A DNA stretch of 64,000 nt, from contig OY970288.1 in NCBI GenBank assembly GCA_963716085.1, positions 3,658,001-3,722,000 on the forward strand, given 5' to 3'. The notes under the pieces were generated by a model, which saw only the letters and a program-made list of their open reading frames with translations, made no database searches and was not told the DNA's origin. The translations under genes and the position numbers were made by a program. Source of the DNA: Persicitalea sp963716085. GTDB taxonomy: Bacteria; Bacteroidota; Bacteroidia; Cytophagales; Spirosomataceae. Shown one piece after another: positions 1 to 8,520 of this stretch (position 1 is the first letter of the stretch; each line of letters begins with the position of its first letter).

Positions 1-798
1 GATCACGTGCGGCAGCCCGGCCGTGCCAACCATCAGCGCCAGCGTAATGGCGAGCAAGTCTATCTTTGATTTGGTGCCCTGCGTGTATTCGGCAAAGCCC
101 AGCTCGCGGGAAAGACCGTCCAACTTATCCAACAAGTACACGCCCGAGCCGTCGGATAGGGTACTTCCCATCCCAACCTGCGGAATGACAGCGCCCGTCA
201 TGTTAAATGAGATCAGGATAGCCGGTACCATGAAGGCAAAAATCAGGACGCAGTACTGCGCCACCTGCGTGTAGGTGATGCCTTTCATGCCACCCAGCAC
301 GGCATAAAACAGCACGATGACCATGCCGATAATGACGCCCGTGTTAATGTCGACTTCCAAAAATCGCGAAAACACTACGCCCACGCCGCGCATCTGTCCG
401 GCTACGTAGGTGAACGACACGAGCAGCGCGCAAATCACCGCCACCGTACGGGCCACGTCGGAGTAATAACGGTCGCCAATGAAATCAGGAACGGTGAATT
501 TGCCGAATTTTCGGAGATAAGGCGCTAACAGTAAAGCCAGAAGCACGTAGCCGCCCGTCCAGCCCATCAGGTACACCGTGCCGTCGTAGCCCATGAACGA
601 GATCAGTCCCGCCATTGAAATGAACGAGGCCGCCGACATCCAGTCGGCCGCCGTGGCCAGGCCGTTGGCCAGCGGCGACACGCCACCGCCCGCCACGTAA
701 AACTCTTTGGTACTACCCGCCCGCGACCAAATGGCAATGCCGATGTACAGGGCGAAAGTGATGCCTACGATAATGTATGTCCAGGTTCTTACGTCCAC
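1..798 (-). CDS. Sodium:solute symporter (SSS family), N-terminal part
   Basis: The reading frame is open from a GTG at 798 to the left edge, giving the first 266 residues of a membrane protein; the C-terminal half lies outside the window. The frame shows repeated hydrophobic helices and the family-typical stretch ADWMSAASF in the second helix region, followed by GYDGTVYLMGW, as in the Na+-coupled acetate/pyruvate-type members of the SSS family. It should sit in the inner membrane and import an organic solute with sodium. The preceding gene on the same strand encodes the DUF4212 small subunit, the usual partner of this branch, so the two probably form one operon. No ATG fits the N-terminus, and GTG gives the natural start (residues VDVRTWTYIIVG). 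The substrate cannot be read from this sequence. Confidence 0.9.
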   Translation of the reverse strand, partial: MDVRTWTYIIVGITFALYIGIAIWSRAGSTKEFYVAGGGVSPLANGLATAADWMSAASFISMAGLISFMGYDGTVYLMGWTGGYVLLALLLAPYLRKFGKFTVPDFIGDRYYSDVARTVAVICALLVSFTYVAGQMRGVGVVFSRFLEVDINTGVIIGMVIVLFYAVLGGMKGITYTQVAQYCVLIFAFMVPAILISFNMTGAVIPQVGMGSTLSDGSGVYLLDKLDGLSRELGFAEYTQGTKSKIDLLAITLALMVGTAGLPHVI

Positions 799-805
799 GG
801 GAGGA

Positions 806-841
806 GTTTAAAGTTTAAAGTCTATGAGTTTATGAGTTTTT
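806..841. repeat. Short word-like repeat (GTTTAAA / TATGAGTTT)
   Basis: Two copies of GTTTAAA in a row are followed by two copies of a TATGAGTTT-like word. It lies just upstream of the GTG start of the symporter, between that gene and its small subunit. Similar TTTAAA/CTAAAC words recur at 12581-12610 and 17031-17059. Confidence 0.5.
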
Positions 842-870
842 CTTTCAGCCCGCCCCTTCGTAATCCCCCT

Positions 871-894
871 GTCACCCTGAGCGTAGTCGAAGGG
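871..894 (-). repeat. Interspersed repeat, CTTCGACTACGCTCAG core, intergenic copy
   Basis: Read on the minus strand this is CCCTTCGACTACGCTCAG followed by GGTGAC. The same core occurs inside argS at 33821-33843. It abuts the stop codon of the DUF4212 gene and separates it from the symporter. From memory this word occurs in many bacterial genomes, including Bacteroidota; that recollection was not checked here. Confidence 0.7.
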
Positions 895-1158
895 CTATTC
901 ATCGTACCCATACTTCTTATCCAGCCTGTTCATCAAATAGATGTAGACGAAAATGAGGAGGACGAAAATGAATATTGAGCCTTGCTGGCCGAACCAGAAG
1001 CCGAGTTTGAAGCCGCCGAGGCGGAAGTTGTTCAGCGCGTCGGCGAAGAGGATGCCTGCGCCGTAGGAAGCGAGAAACCAGATCACCAGCAGGATCGCCA
1101 GATACGTGAGGTTTTCGCGCCAGTAGCGCTGGGCATTGGTTTTTTGGGGTGCTTGCAT
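895..1158 (-). CDS. DUF4212 family symporter small subunit
   Basis: This 87-residue protein has two membrane helices (about residues 18-38 and 60-76) and a charged C-terminus, the plan of the DUF4212 'sodium/substrate symporter small subunit' family. Such proteins are encoded directly before an SSS permease and probably act with it in the inner membrane. Here the permease starts about 96 bases downstream on the same strand. I chose the ATG at 1158 (MQAPQKTNAQ) because the ten extra residues from an ATG at 1188 do not look conserved. The gap to the permease is wider than usual and holds repeat sequence. Confidence 0.9.
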   Translation of the reverse strand: MQAPQKTNAQRYWRENLTYLAILLVIWFLASYGAGILFADALNNFRLGGFKLGFWFGQQGSIFIFVLLIFVYIYLMNRLDKKYGYDE

Positions 1159-1214
1159 CGGTTTGTTCAGGAGGAATTCCCTAGCCAAAGCACGGAAAGG
1201 CGTAATTTTACCTT

Positions 1215-2426
1215 ATGATTGATTCATTTCGTGAGCTTACGAACCGTGAGCGTGCCTTGGTTCAGCGTCATCTCAACGATAACGTAGCCGATTTGCTCTT
1301 GCAAAGCAATAGTTATCAGGATGTTGATTTGAAAAAAGTGGCGCTGCAAATTACGGCCCGTCAAAAGGCCAAAAGTAAACTTCCCGCCTGGTACGCCAAC
1401 CCAAGGTTGCACTTCCCCCCTCCCCTTTCGGTGGAGCAGGGTTCTTCCGAGGCCACGGCCCGCTTTAAGGCCAGCCTGGTTTCGGGTAAAAAGCTGATCG
1501 ATATTACGGGTGGCATGGGCGTCGACTGCTTTTTCCTGAGTCAGGGTTTCGAGCAAACCGCTTATTTCGATCAGCAGGAGGAAGTGGCCCAGGTAGCGGC
1601 TTATAATTATGAACAACTGGGCGCGTCCAATAAAATCGAGGTACGGGCGGAAGACGCCGTTGCAGCGCTATCCAAAGCGCCTGAACCCGCCGACTGGATT
1701 TACGCCGATCCGGCCCGCCGCGACGACCGCCAACGTAAAGTAACGCAGTTGTCCGACTGCACACCCGATTTGACCGAAGTGCTGCCTACGCTTTTCCGCT
1801 CGGCCCCCAACATTTTGGTCAAAACCGCTCCCCTGCTGGATATCGATTTGGCAATTACGCAGTTGGGGTTTGTGCAGGAGGTGTCCGTGATCGGACTGGA
1901 TCGGGAGTGTAAAGAGGTCTTATATATTTTGAGAAAGCCACCCGTGGCAGCGGCGGACATCCCGATAAGGGCCATAGTATTGAACGCTGATGGCACCGTT
2001 CAACACCGCTTTGATTTCTCCCGTCGGGCAGAGAATGACGCTGCGGCAGAACTGGGACTACCCCAAAAGTATCTTTATGAACCCCACGCGGCAGTCCTCA
2101 AGGCCGGGGCTTTCAAAAGCATTGCCGTGCAATTTCAATTATCGAAACTAGCGGTGAATACCCATCTCTATACCTCTGACGATCTGCTGAGCGACTTCCC
2201 GGGCCGGAGCTTCGAGGTCGTGGCCGTCATTAAGCCAGACGCCCGGATCTTGCGCGAATTTGTTCCCGAAGGCAAGGCCAACCTTACTTTGCGTAACTTT
2301 CCGGGCCGAGTGGATGACTTACGTAAAAAATGGCGTCTTAAGGAAGGCGGTAACGTATACCTCTTCGCGGCCGAGCTATCGGACGGACGAAAAGTTGTCA
2401 TTGTGAGCCGCAAGGCTTATATTTAA
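1215..2426 (+). CDS. SAM-dependent methyltransferase, PG_1098 type with THUMP-like C-terminus
   Basis: This 403-residue cytosolic protein has a class I methyltransferase core. Motif I is at residues 96-104 (DITGGMGVD), and a motif IV-like DPAR is at 165-168, preceded by WIYA. The roughly 90-residue N-terminal helical part and the C-terminal region match the Bacteroidota PG_1098 group, which ends in a THUMP-like domain. That domain suggests an RNA substrate, but neither substrate nor modified base can be read here. It starts 56 bases from the divergent DUF4212 gene. The start ATG at 1215 is the first in frame. Confidence 0.8.
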   Translation: MIDSFRELTNRERALVQRHLNDNVADLLLQSNSYQDVDLKKVALQITARQKAKSKLPAWYANPRLHFPPPLSVEQGSSEATARFKASLVSGKKLIDITGGMGVDCFFLSQGFEQTAYFDQQEEVAQVAAYNYEQLGASNKIEVRAEDAVAALSKAPEPADWIYADPARRDDRQRKVTQLSDCTPDLTEVLPTLFRSAPNILVKTAPLLDIDLAITQLGFVQEVSVIGLDRECKEVLYILRKPPVAAADIPIRAIVLNADGTVQHRFDFSRRAENDAAAELGLPQKYLYEPHAAVLKAGAFKSIAVQFQLSKLAVNTHLYTSDDLLSDFPGRSFEVVAVIKPDARILREFVPEGKANLTLRNFPGRVDDLRKKWRLKEGGNVYLFAAELSDGRKVVIVSRKAYI

Positions 2427-2460
2427 ACGCAATTATCCTCCCTTTTTTCAAAAAAAATTC

Positions 2461-3102
2461 ATGAAAACAAAAATCTACCTCCTTCCCCTATGCTGCTTTT
2501 TTCTTTCTTTTTCGGTAAACGCCCAGGGGGTTTTTCCCGGTAAAGAAAACCTCAACGGCAAAGATTACTTCGGACTGAATCTCAATTCTAACATTCCCTC
2601 AAGGTACTTGGAAGATTACTGGGAGGATTACCTGAAAACCTACGGCAAAACCCACGGTCGCCGCGGTGTGGTGACGGTAGACCGGGCCAATGTGCCAGCC
2701 ATTTCTCCCGAACCCGTCGAGATACTGAGCCAGGTGTCGTCGGCCCGCAACATCAGCCATGTGTTTTTGGCGGTGAAAGTCGGTGACCACTTTGTCTCTA
2801 ATTTCACGGATAGCACCTACACCGCCACCGAGAATTTCCTGAAAGACTTTTCCACCTACGCCGAGGCCCGCGACGAAGTGCGGCTGGCGGAGGAGTATTA
2901 CGATGAAGCCGATAAGAACCACAAGGATCTGGAACGCGACAATGAGCGCATCGTGAAGGACATCGAACGCACCCAGAAGAAACTGGAAGAATTGTTGCGC
3001 GACCAGGAAACCAACAAAGCCGACCTGGCTGGGTCAGTCATCGACTTAGCTAACAAGCAGAAAGATTTGGAAGCAGCGAAAGGGCGGATTCCTAAGATGT
3101 AG
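2461..3102 (+). CDS. Secreted hypothetical protein with C-terminal coiled coil
   Basis: I do not recognise this 213-residue protein. Residues 1-21 form a signal peptide ending VNAQ, so it is exported. The middle is a mixed globular region, and residues about 134-205 are a highly charged heptad-like stretch (RLAEEYYDEADKNHKDLERD and onward) that should form a long coiled coil. It follows the methyltransferase by 34 bases on the same strand, without a visible terminator between them. A structural or envelope-associated role is possible but is inference only. Confidence 0.7.
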   Translation: MKTKIYLLPLCCFFLSFSVNAQGVFPGKENLNGKDYFGLNLNSNIPSRYLEDYWEDYLKTYGKTHGRRGVVTVDRANVPAISPEPVEILSQVSSARNISHVFLAVKVGDHFVSNFTDSTYTATENFLKDFSTYAEARDEVRLAEEYYDEADKNHKDLERDNERIVKDIERTQKKLEELLRDQETNKADLAGSVIDLANKQKDLEAAKGRIPKM

Positions 3103-3153
3103 CTGTTGTTCAGCTTTCAGCTAAAATTCTGACTTCTTGAACAAAAGCTGATT

Positions 3154-3615
3154 TTAGGGCAAATCGCAGCCCTCTTTCTCAATGGAATAAGACAAAACAG
3201 CGATGCGCCAGCCGGCGGCGGTTTTGAGAAGCGTAAACACGTCGATGCCGCAATGCGAAAAGGCCTCATTGACCCATAGGTTGTACGGGGCCCACACCTG
3301 GGCAATGTCGCCATGTACCTGCACCTCGACGCCCTTCTCCTTCATGCGCTCTATTATTCTGGTATCAGCCCGGAACGTGTCGGCGAAGGGCGAGCGACTG
3401 GCCGTTACGGTTTGCCCGTCTTTCTCCCGTACGGTATAAATCATGGCGTTGGGCAGGAAGAGGCTTCGGAAGCTAGTCGTATCGCCCTTTTCTATCGCGT
3501 CGAGCAATTGTTGGGCCACCTGTAAAACCTCCTTCTTTTCATTTTGCGCGTAAGAATGTTCTGACGCGCCCATCAGGATCAAATAGACAATCGTTGCCGG
3601 GAGTGTTATTCGCAT
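3154..3615 (-). CDS. Secreted SnoaL/DUF4440-like protein (NTF2 fold)
   Basis: From the ATG at 3615 the product is 153 residues with a signal peptide ending SYAQ. The mature part has the pattern of small NTF2-fold proteins (DUF4440/SnoaL-like): an N-terminal helix (VLQVAQQLLDAIEKGD), a strand with FLPNAMIY, then VHGDIAQVWAPYNLWV and a closing IDVFTLLKTAAGWRIAVLSY. The family includes enzymes and ligand-binding proteins, so the function is open. An upstream extension in frame overlaps the next gene and lacks a signal peptide. The stop of the minus-strand lipoprotein gene upstream lies 25 bases before this start, so the two may be co-transcribed. Confidence 0.75.
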   Translation of the reverse strand: MRITLPATIVYLILMGASEHSYAQNEKKEVLQVAQQLLDAIEKGDTTSFRSLFLPNAMIYTVREKDGQTVTASRSPFADTFRADTRIIERMKEKGVEVQVHGDIAQVWAPYNLWVNEAFSHCGIDVFTLLKTAAGWRIAVLSYSIEKEGCDLP

Positions 3616-3640
3616 AATACGTTTGATTTGTGAAGCCGGA

Positions 3641-4552
3641 CTAACGCATGGCGCTGGTTCGGTCGACGATGGTAGTGTCGGCAGGTACCAACGCGTACAT
3701 CGCCTCCCTCTGGTCATTGTGAAAAACAGTGATCCCGCTGTTTTCGAATACGATCTTTCTGCCCCTGAATTTTTCGTTAAAAACATAGATCGCCTCCCGG
3801 CTGCGAATGATATTGTAGACTGGCGTTTTGCTGCCTTTCCGATTCAGGCGATATATCGTCAGCATTTTATTCGCATTGCTCAGGTCTACCAGGTAACGTG
3901 ATTGCAGCTCAACTCCCTTTTCTGTCCGCACAAAATCAGTCTCCCTACGGCCTGTTTCCAACGTGAAGCGTCCCGCTCCTGAATTGAAAACCTCTCTCTT
4001 CACCTTCCGCCGATTGCGGCAAGCCAGCGATGAATCCCGCCGCGCGATGGCGTATCTCAAAGCATCACCATTCATGTAGGATACGCTGTCGGGCGAACCG
4101 ACCCGATGGTATTTGTAACGGATGCGGTTTCTTTCGGAATAGGAGGTCGTCAGGGAGTCGTTTCTGAATGTATGCGTGGTGAATCCTCGACTGGGGGTAG
4201 GGTCATCCGTTCTCCTCAACGCAAAAGGCTCCTCCGATTCATAGCCCAGCAGTTTATCCAGCCGCAACGAAAAATTTTGGTTCAAATCGTAGAAGAGACC
4301 ATTTCCCAAATCGAAACCCAGCGGGTCGTTGGGAACGTCCATCGTTTGCAAATTATCCCCTATGTAATACTGCGTTTGCTGTCGAATGACGTCGAGCCGC
4401 AAATCGGTTGGTTCCACGCTCGCACTAAGTTCAAGCGGGGCAAAGGCTATGCGGTTCAGATTTCGGATTTCCTTGGGGTTCAGGGTAGAACAGGCCGTCA
4501 GGACGATGGCGGCTGAAATTACCAGCCCCAGATTCTGGATTTTTGAGACCAT
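3641..4552 (-). CDS. Hypothetical lipoprotein
   Basis: The 303-residue product begins with a lipoprotein signal peptide whose lipobox ends LTAC, giving Cys21. I do not recognise the mature domain. It is rich in short beta-like stretches, with a C-terminal part reading YLVDLSNANKMLTIYRL and VFNEKFRGRKIVFENSGITV. It is likely anchored to the envelope. It lies between a GT-C-like membrane protein upstream and an NTF2-fold protein downstream, all on the minus strand with short gaps. Confidence 0.7.
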   Translation of the reverse strand: MVSKIQNLGLVISAAIVLTACSTLNPKEIRNLNRIAFAPLELSASVEPTDLRLDVIRQQTQYYIGDNLQTMDVPNDPLGFDLGNGLFYDLNQNFSLRLDKLLGYESEEPFALRRTDDPTPSRGFTTHTFRNDSLTTSYSERNRIRYKYHRVGSPDSVSYMNGDALRYAIARRDSSLACRNRRKVKREVFNSGAGRFTLETGRRETDFVRTEKGVELQSRYLVDLSNANKMLTIYRLNRKGSKTPVYNIIRSREAIYVFNEKFRGRKIVFENSGITVFHNDQREAMYALVPADTTIVDRTSAMR

Positions 4553-4603
4553 AAGAAGTGACGCTGTAAGTTCCTAAGAATTTGCAGAAAATTAGGCATT
4601 TTT

Positions 4604-6781
4604 TCAATACAAGTACTTTTTGTCCGAGTTTTCTTTCAACCTCACAAGAACGATCCCCTCCGTCCTGATGATGTCCTTTACCAGAGCTGAGTCGATTTTT
4701 TGTCGGGCCAGGTTCAGGCTGTCGGAGAGAATGTACCGGTATTCGAAATTCTTCTGGGCATTTTCCAGACTTTCGTACTCTTTTCGGTAATACACGCAGC
4801 GCAAGTCGAACGTTTTTTCCATCAGTGCTTCCATGGTCTGCAGGTGGTGATAATAGCCGGTTTCTTTCCCATACATCACGCCAATATTTCCCCCGTCCTT
4901 CGGTAAGTAGGGAAGCAGCTTTATTATCTGTCCGTAATCCTGAACATGATTCATGTAGTAGTTCTGAATCCGGGAAGTGGATAATAAATTATAGGCCCGA
5001 TCACTCTTCGTAAACCCTAATTCATCGAGACGTCCCAAAATTCCGATCCGCTCGCTATAATCCGGCCAGGCCCGAAGCGGAAAGCATTTTCCGGTACCCG
5101 AGAAATCGTAGTACTCGGACAGCCGCTGGCGGTATATCGCGATTTCAGAAGGCGAGGGGCAAACGTCGCGCGGCAGGTGGCCAAGTGCGAGTTTTGAGTA
5201 GTACCGGAACGGAACCAGCATTTTGCCGGGATTGCCGTAAACGAAAAGTAGGGACATAAAAAAGAACGGCAGCAGCAAATACCGCGACTTGACTCTCAAT
5301 AGGCGCTGAAACGTGTACGCTATTAAAATGCAGCCAACGGCAAAGAAGGGCATTTGGGTGCGGGAACTGAAAGGCTGGTATTTGAGCAGAGTGCTGAACA
5401 GCAGGATGCCTGCAACGGCCAGAATCGACAAAATCTTGATTTCAAGGTTTTCAGACTTCCAGAAAATGAGCGGTATGACGAGCACCAGCAGCAGGAAATG
5501 CAGCGTGTTGGGCATGTAGTCTTCGTGTACCACGAAGCGAGTGTAGTAACGGTTGTTGCTGACAGCGAGGTCGTAAGGGTCGACCCGCAGCCAGTGGTGG
5601 ATTTCGTCGATCGCTGCGTCCACCTTTTTATTGTATCCATCATTGGGCAAACCAAGGTGAATGCCTACGTTTTTGGAGAGGGTCGATAATGTGTAGGGCA
5701 GAGAATGCTTCTGGCTGGGAATACTCTCGTTGTTCAGTCGGCTGCTGGGCGGTGGAGCCAATACGTTACCGAACAGTTGAAAATTGCGGTAAAAGAAAGG
5801 GGAGAAAATCAGCAAAAAAGCGACTAGCGTGATAGCGAGCGTTTTAAAAGTCAGTGACAAATCAAAATCGGTCAAGATCCGAAAGCCGAAGTACAGGCAA
5901 AACGGAAATGCGTACAGCAGGATTGGGTACTTGGTGAAGCCGCCAAAAGCCAGCGCCAGCGCCATGAAAACAATCGACCCGTTTTTGTTTTTTTCTGTAA
6001 GCGCGGAGTAGCCGAATACTAAATAGCTGAGGAAGAAAAAACAGGCCACGTAATCATTTTGAGTAGTCGTGCTTTCAAAAATACCGATGGGCAAGAACAG
6101 CAGCAGGGCCGCACAGGGGATTTGGGTTTTGTAGTCGAAACCAAATCTTTTCCCCAACAGACTCACCGCCGACAGCGCTCCCAGCATCGCCACGAATTGA
6201 ACCATATTGGCAAAGCGGTCGGTACCCGAGAGCAGCATGGTCTGCATGATGAGGTATTCCGACAGCACGTTGTGGTAAAGCTGCTGAACGTGATAGGTAG
6301 GAAAATGCGCGACGTTCTGGTTTTTCATCCAAACCACGATCCTCAGCAGATGGTAGTTATTGGAGTCGAGGTTGTTGGGTGTTCCGTAGAGCGCTTCGAA
6401 GCAGAGCGGCAGGAAAACTGTTGCCGCCAGAACCAGCCCAAATAGTCGGTATTTTCGACTTAGTGGCCTTAGAAGCACGATGGTATTCCAGAAAGTTGCA
6501 AGACTCTGGATTGAAACGGTGGCATGTCGGGTAACGAGGAAGCTAAGAACCAAAACAGACAGGAACCAGAAAAGAGTAGCGGAAACAGGTGTTAGCTGAC
6601 TGATGGCAGAAGAAATCTCCGTGTACGCAAATGAAAGCGTGGTTGTAATGAGCAGCGATTTCAACATCGCCAGTCTAAGTGCAGTGTAGATGCCGTGTCC
6701 ACCGTTGCGCTCCGCTCGAAAACAAAGGAGGCCAATCAACAGCAGGCAAATTGGCAATGTGGTGATTTTCAGAAGGGACAT
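4604..6781 (-). CDS. Multi-pass membrane protein, GT-C glycosyltransferase-like
   Basis: The 725-residue protein has roughly eleven membrane helices in residues 1-500 and a soluble C-terminal part of about 220 residues. In the first large loop the stretch NNLDSNNYHLL (Asp139) stands where GT-C enzymes of the ArnT/PMT type carry their acidic catalytic residue. This suggests transfer of a sugar from a lipid carrier at the outer face of the inner membrane. I cannot name a specific family, and a non-catalytic membrane protein remains possible. The start ATG at 6781 begins with the hydrophobic segment MSLLKITTLPICLLLIG. Confidence 0.6.
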   Translation of the reverse strand: MSLLKITTLPICLLLIGLLCFRAERNGGHGIYTALRLAMLKSLLITTTLSFAYTEISSAISQLTPVSATLFWFLSVLVLSFLVTRHATVSIQSLATFWNTIVLLRPLSRKYRLFGLVLAATVFLPLCFEALYGTPNNLDSNNYHLLRIVVWMKNQNVAHFPTYHVQQLYHNVLSEYLIMQTMLLSGTDRFANMVQFVAMLGALSAVSLLGKRFGFDYKTQIPCAALLLFLPIGIFESTTTQNDYVACFFFLSYLVFGYSALTEKNKNGSIVFMALALAFGGFTKYPILLYAFPFCLYFGFRILTDFDLSLTFKTLAITLVAFLLIFSPFFYRNFQLFGNVLAPPPSSRLNNESIPSQKHSLPYTLSTLSKNVGIHLGLPNDGYNKKVDAAIDEIHHWLRVDPYDLAVSNNRYYTRFVVHEDYMPNTLHFLLLVLVIPLIFWKSENLEIKILSILAVAGILLFSTLLKYQPFSSRTQMPFFAVGCILIAYTFQRLLRVKSRYLLLPFFFMSLLFVYGNPGKMLVPFRYYSKLALGHLPRDVCPSPSEIAIYRQRLSEYYDFSGTGKCFPLRAWPDYSERIGILGRLDELGFTKSDRAYNLLSTSRIQNYYMNHVQDYGQIIKLLPYLPKDGGNIGVMYGKETGYYHHLQTMEALMEKTFDLRCVYYRKEYESLENAQKNFEYRYILSDSLNLARQKIDSALVKDIIRTEGIVLVRLKENSDKKYLY

Positions 6782-6864
6782 TTGAAAACTTTTTTGCGCT
6801 TAATACATCTGTGAGTCAATAGGTAAGTAAAAAGTTGTAATTCCAGCTAATATTTTTTGCGCAA

Positions 6865-6900
6865 AAAAGGCCGCCCACGAATCATCGCAAGCGGCCTTTT
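6865..6900 (-). terminator. Rho-independent terminator of SusC/SusD operon 1
   Basis: A perfect 10-bp stem (AAAAGGCCGC pairing with GCGGCCTTTT) with a 16-base loop lies 28 bases beyond the susD stop codon. Read on the minus strand the stem is followed by a T-run. Confidence 0.85.
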
Positions 6901-6927
6901 CTGTTTTCCCGTTCATTCAATCATTGA

Positions 6928-8487
6928 CTAATACCCCGGATTCTGTGTCTTCAGATTCGGGCTGTTGAGAAACTCCTGACGGGGAAGGGGCAGTAGCAGA
7001 TGCTTTTCCTGCAATACCGCTTGGTTGGAACTGGGATTGACGTGCCCCACGAAGTTGTCGAAACCGTTGGTTTTTTCGTTGTACACCTTCCGCAAACGTA
7101 CCATGTCGAACCAGGTGATCTGCTCGTAGGCGAGTTCATGCCAGCGTTCGCGCCAGACGGCCTCGCGGAAACTAGCCTGTGTAAACGTGCCGAGGGCGGG
7201 CGTGGTCAGCGTAGCCCGATCCCGGATGCGCTTCATGGCGTCGTAGGCGGCTTGGGTGGGCCCACCGAGTTCGTTCTGCGCTTCGGCGAACGTCAGCAGT
7301 ACTTGAGCGTAGCGAATCAGGGGCACGTTCAGGTTGTTCTGCCGGGTACCCGGCACGCCCGCTTTACCCGCCGAAGTCTGGTTGAAATGCTTGAACACGT
7401 AAGGGGCACCCAAGTCGAATGGGGCACCGCTACCGTTGGTAAAGTAGCTCGTGTAGAAGTAGCCCTCCTGGTTTTTGGCCCGTCGGTCGCCCGTTTCGTA
7501 CGAATTGTAAAAAGCCGGTGTGGGCACCGAACTTCCCGTTCCACCCGGCCCATTGAACGTAACGGGCTTAAAGTTGGGATAGAAATTCTCCATGGGATTG
7601 CCCGCCACCAGCGTGTTGTACTGGATCATGAAGAGGTGTTCGAGCCGGTTCTCAGTCGTTTCGCTGTGCACGTCGTAGTAATTCGTAAACAGGTTAATGA
7701 CCGCTGGATTCGCATTGGCATAGGTAATCACTTCCAGGGCTTTGTCGGCCGCTAGCTTATAGTGCGACGCTCCTTTGCTAAGGGGAAAGCCCGCCATAGT
7801 CAGGTACACCTCCGCTAGTTGTGCTTTCGCAGCCGCCTTGTTCACCCGTCCCGTTAGGTCCATCCAGGGCAAGCCCGCGTTTTCGGCGGCGATCAGATCT
7901 TCGACAATCAGATTGTACACCTCCTCCTTGGCAGTGCGAGTGGGTCGGAAGTCTTCCGATGAAGCCGTCTGGGGGGTGGTGATCAGTGGCACATCGCCCC
8001 AAAGCCGTACCGCCGAGAAATAAGCCCAGGCCCTTAGGAAACGCGCTTCGCCCAAAATTTTGGTTTTCTGGGCTTCGGGCATGGGCGTGATGCCGGGTAC
8101 TTTGTCAAGCACCTGGTTGGCGTTGGCGATTATCCGGTAAAGGCCATTCCAGTAATTGGTCACGTGGATGGTGTTGGCATCGAGCGTTAGGCTATACAGG
8201 TTGTTGAGGTCGGAGTTCTGGGCCGTCTCCGTGATGGAAGTACCCGTCATGGCTTCCAGCAACTGCCAGTTGCTGGAAAAAATCCCGGCCCCGCCGCCTA
8301 TAAACCGCAGGTCGGCGTAGACCGACGCCAGGGCTGCCTCGGCGTGGTCAGGAATGGTATAAAAATTGTCGGTCGTCAGATTGGAGGGAGCCTGCTCGTC
8401 CAGGAAATCGGTGCAACCCATCGGGCCGCTCAGGACGATGCCGCAGAGCAGTACCCGGCTCAGATGTTTTACGAATGTATGTTTCAT
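6928..8487 (-). CDS. SusD/RagB family nutrient-binding lipoprotein
   Basis: The 519-residue product starts at 8487 (MKHTFVKHL) with a lipoprotein signal peptide ending GPMGC (Cys25), followed by the family-typical TDFLDEQAPSNLT. The rest has the SusD plan: N-terminal TPR-like helices (GEARFLRAWAYFSAVRLWGDVPL) and a C-terminal part with RYAQVLLTFAEAQNE. The ending NSPNLKTQNPGY is also typical. SusD proteins form a lid over SusC in the outer membrane and bind glycans or peptides. The gene follows susC by 33 bases in the same operon. No glycoside hydrolase lies beside the pair, so the ligand is unknown. An ATG four codons upstream is less likely. Confidence 0.95.
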   Translation of the reverse strand: MKHTFVKHLSRVLLCGIVLSGPMGCTDFLDEQAPSNLTTDNFYTIPDHAEAALASVYADLRFIGGGAGIFSSNWQLLEAMTGTSITETAQNSDLNNLYSLTLDANTIHVTNYWNGLYRIIANANQVLDKVPGITPMPEAQKTKILGEARFLRAWAYFSAVRLWGDVPLITTPQTASSEDFRPTRTAKEEVYNLIVEDLIAAENAGLPWMDLTGRVNKAAAKAQLAEVYLTMAGFPLSKGASHYKLAADKALEVITYANANPAVINLFTNYYDVHSETTENRLEHLFMIQYNTLVAGNPMENFYPNFKPVTFNGPGGTGSSVPTPAFYNSYETGDRRAKNQEGYFYTSYFTNGSGAPFDLGAPYVFKHFNQTSAGKAGVPGTRQNNLNVPLIRYAQVLLTFAEAQNELGGPTQAAYDAMKRIRDRATLTTPALGTFTQASFREAVWRERWHELAYEQITWFDMVRLRKVYNEKTNGFDNFVGHVNPSSNQAVLQEKHLLLPLPRQEFLNSPNLKTQNPGY

Positions 8488-8520
8488 GATTAAGGTCAAT
8501 GCGTTAAGTGCGTTAGAAAA

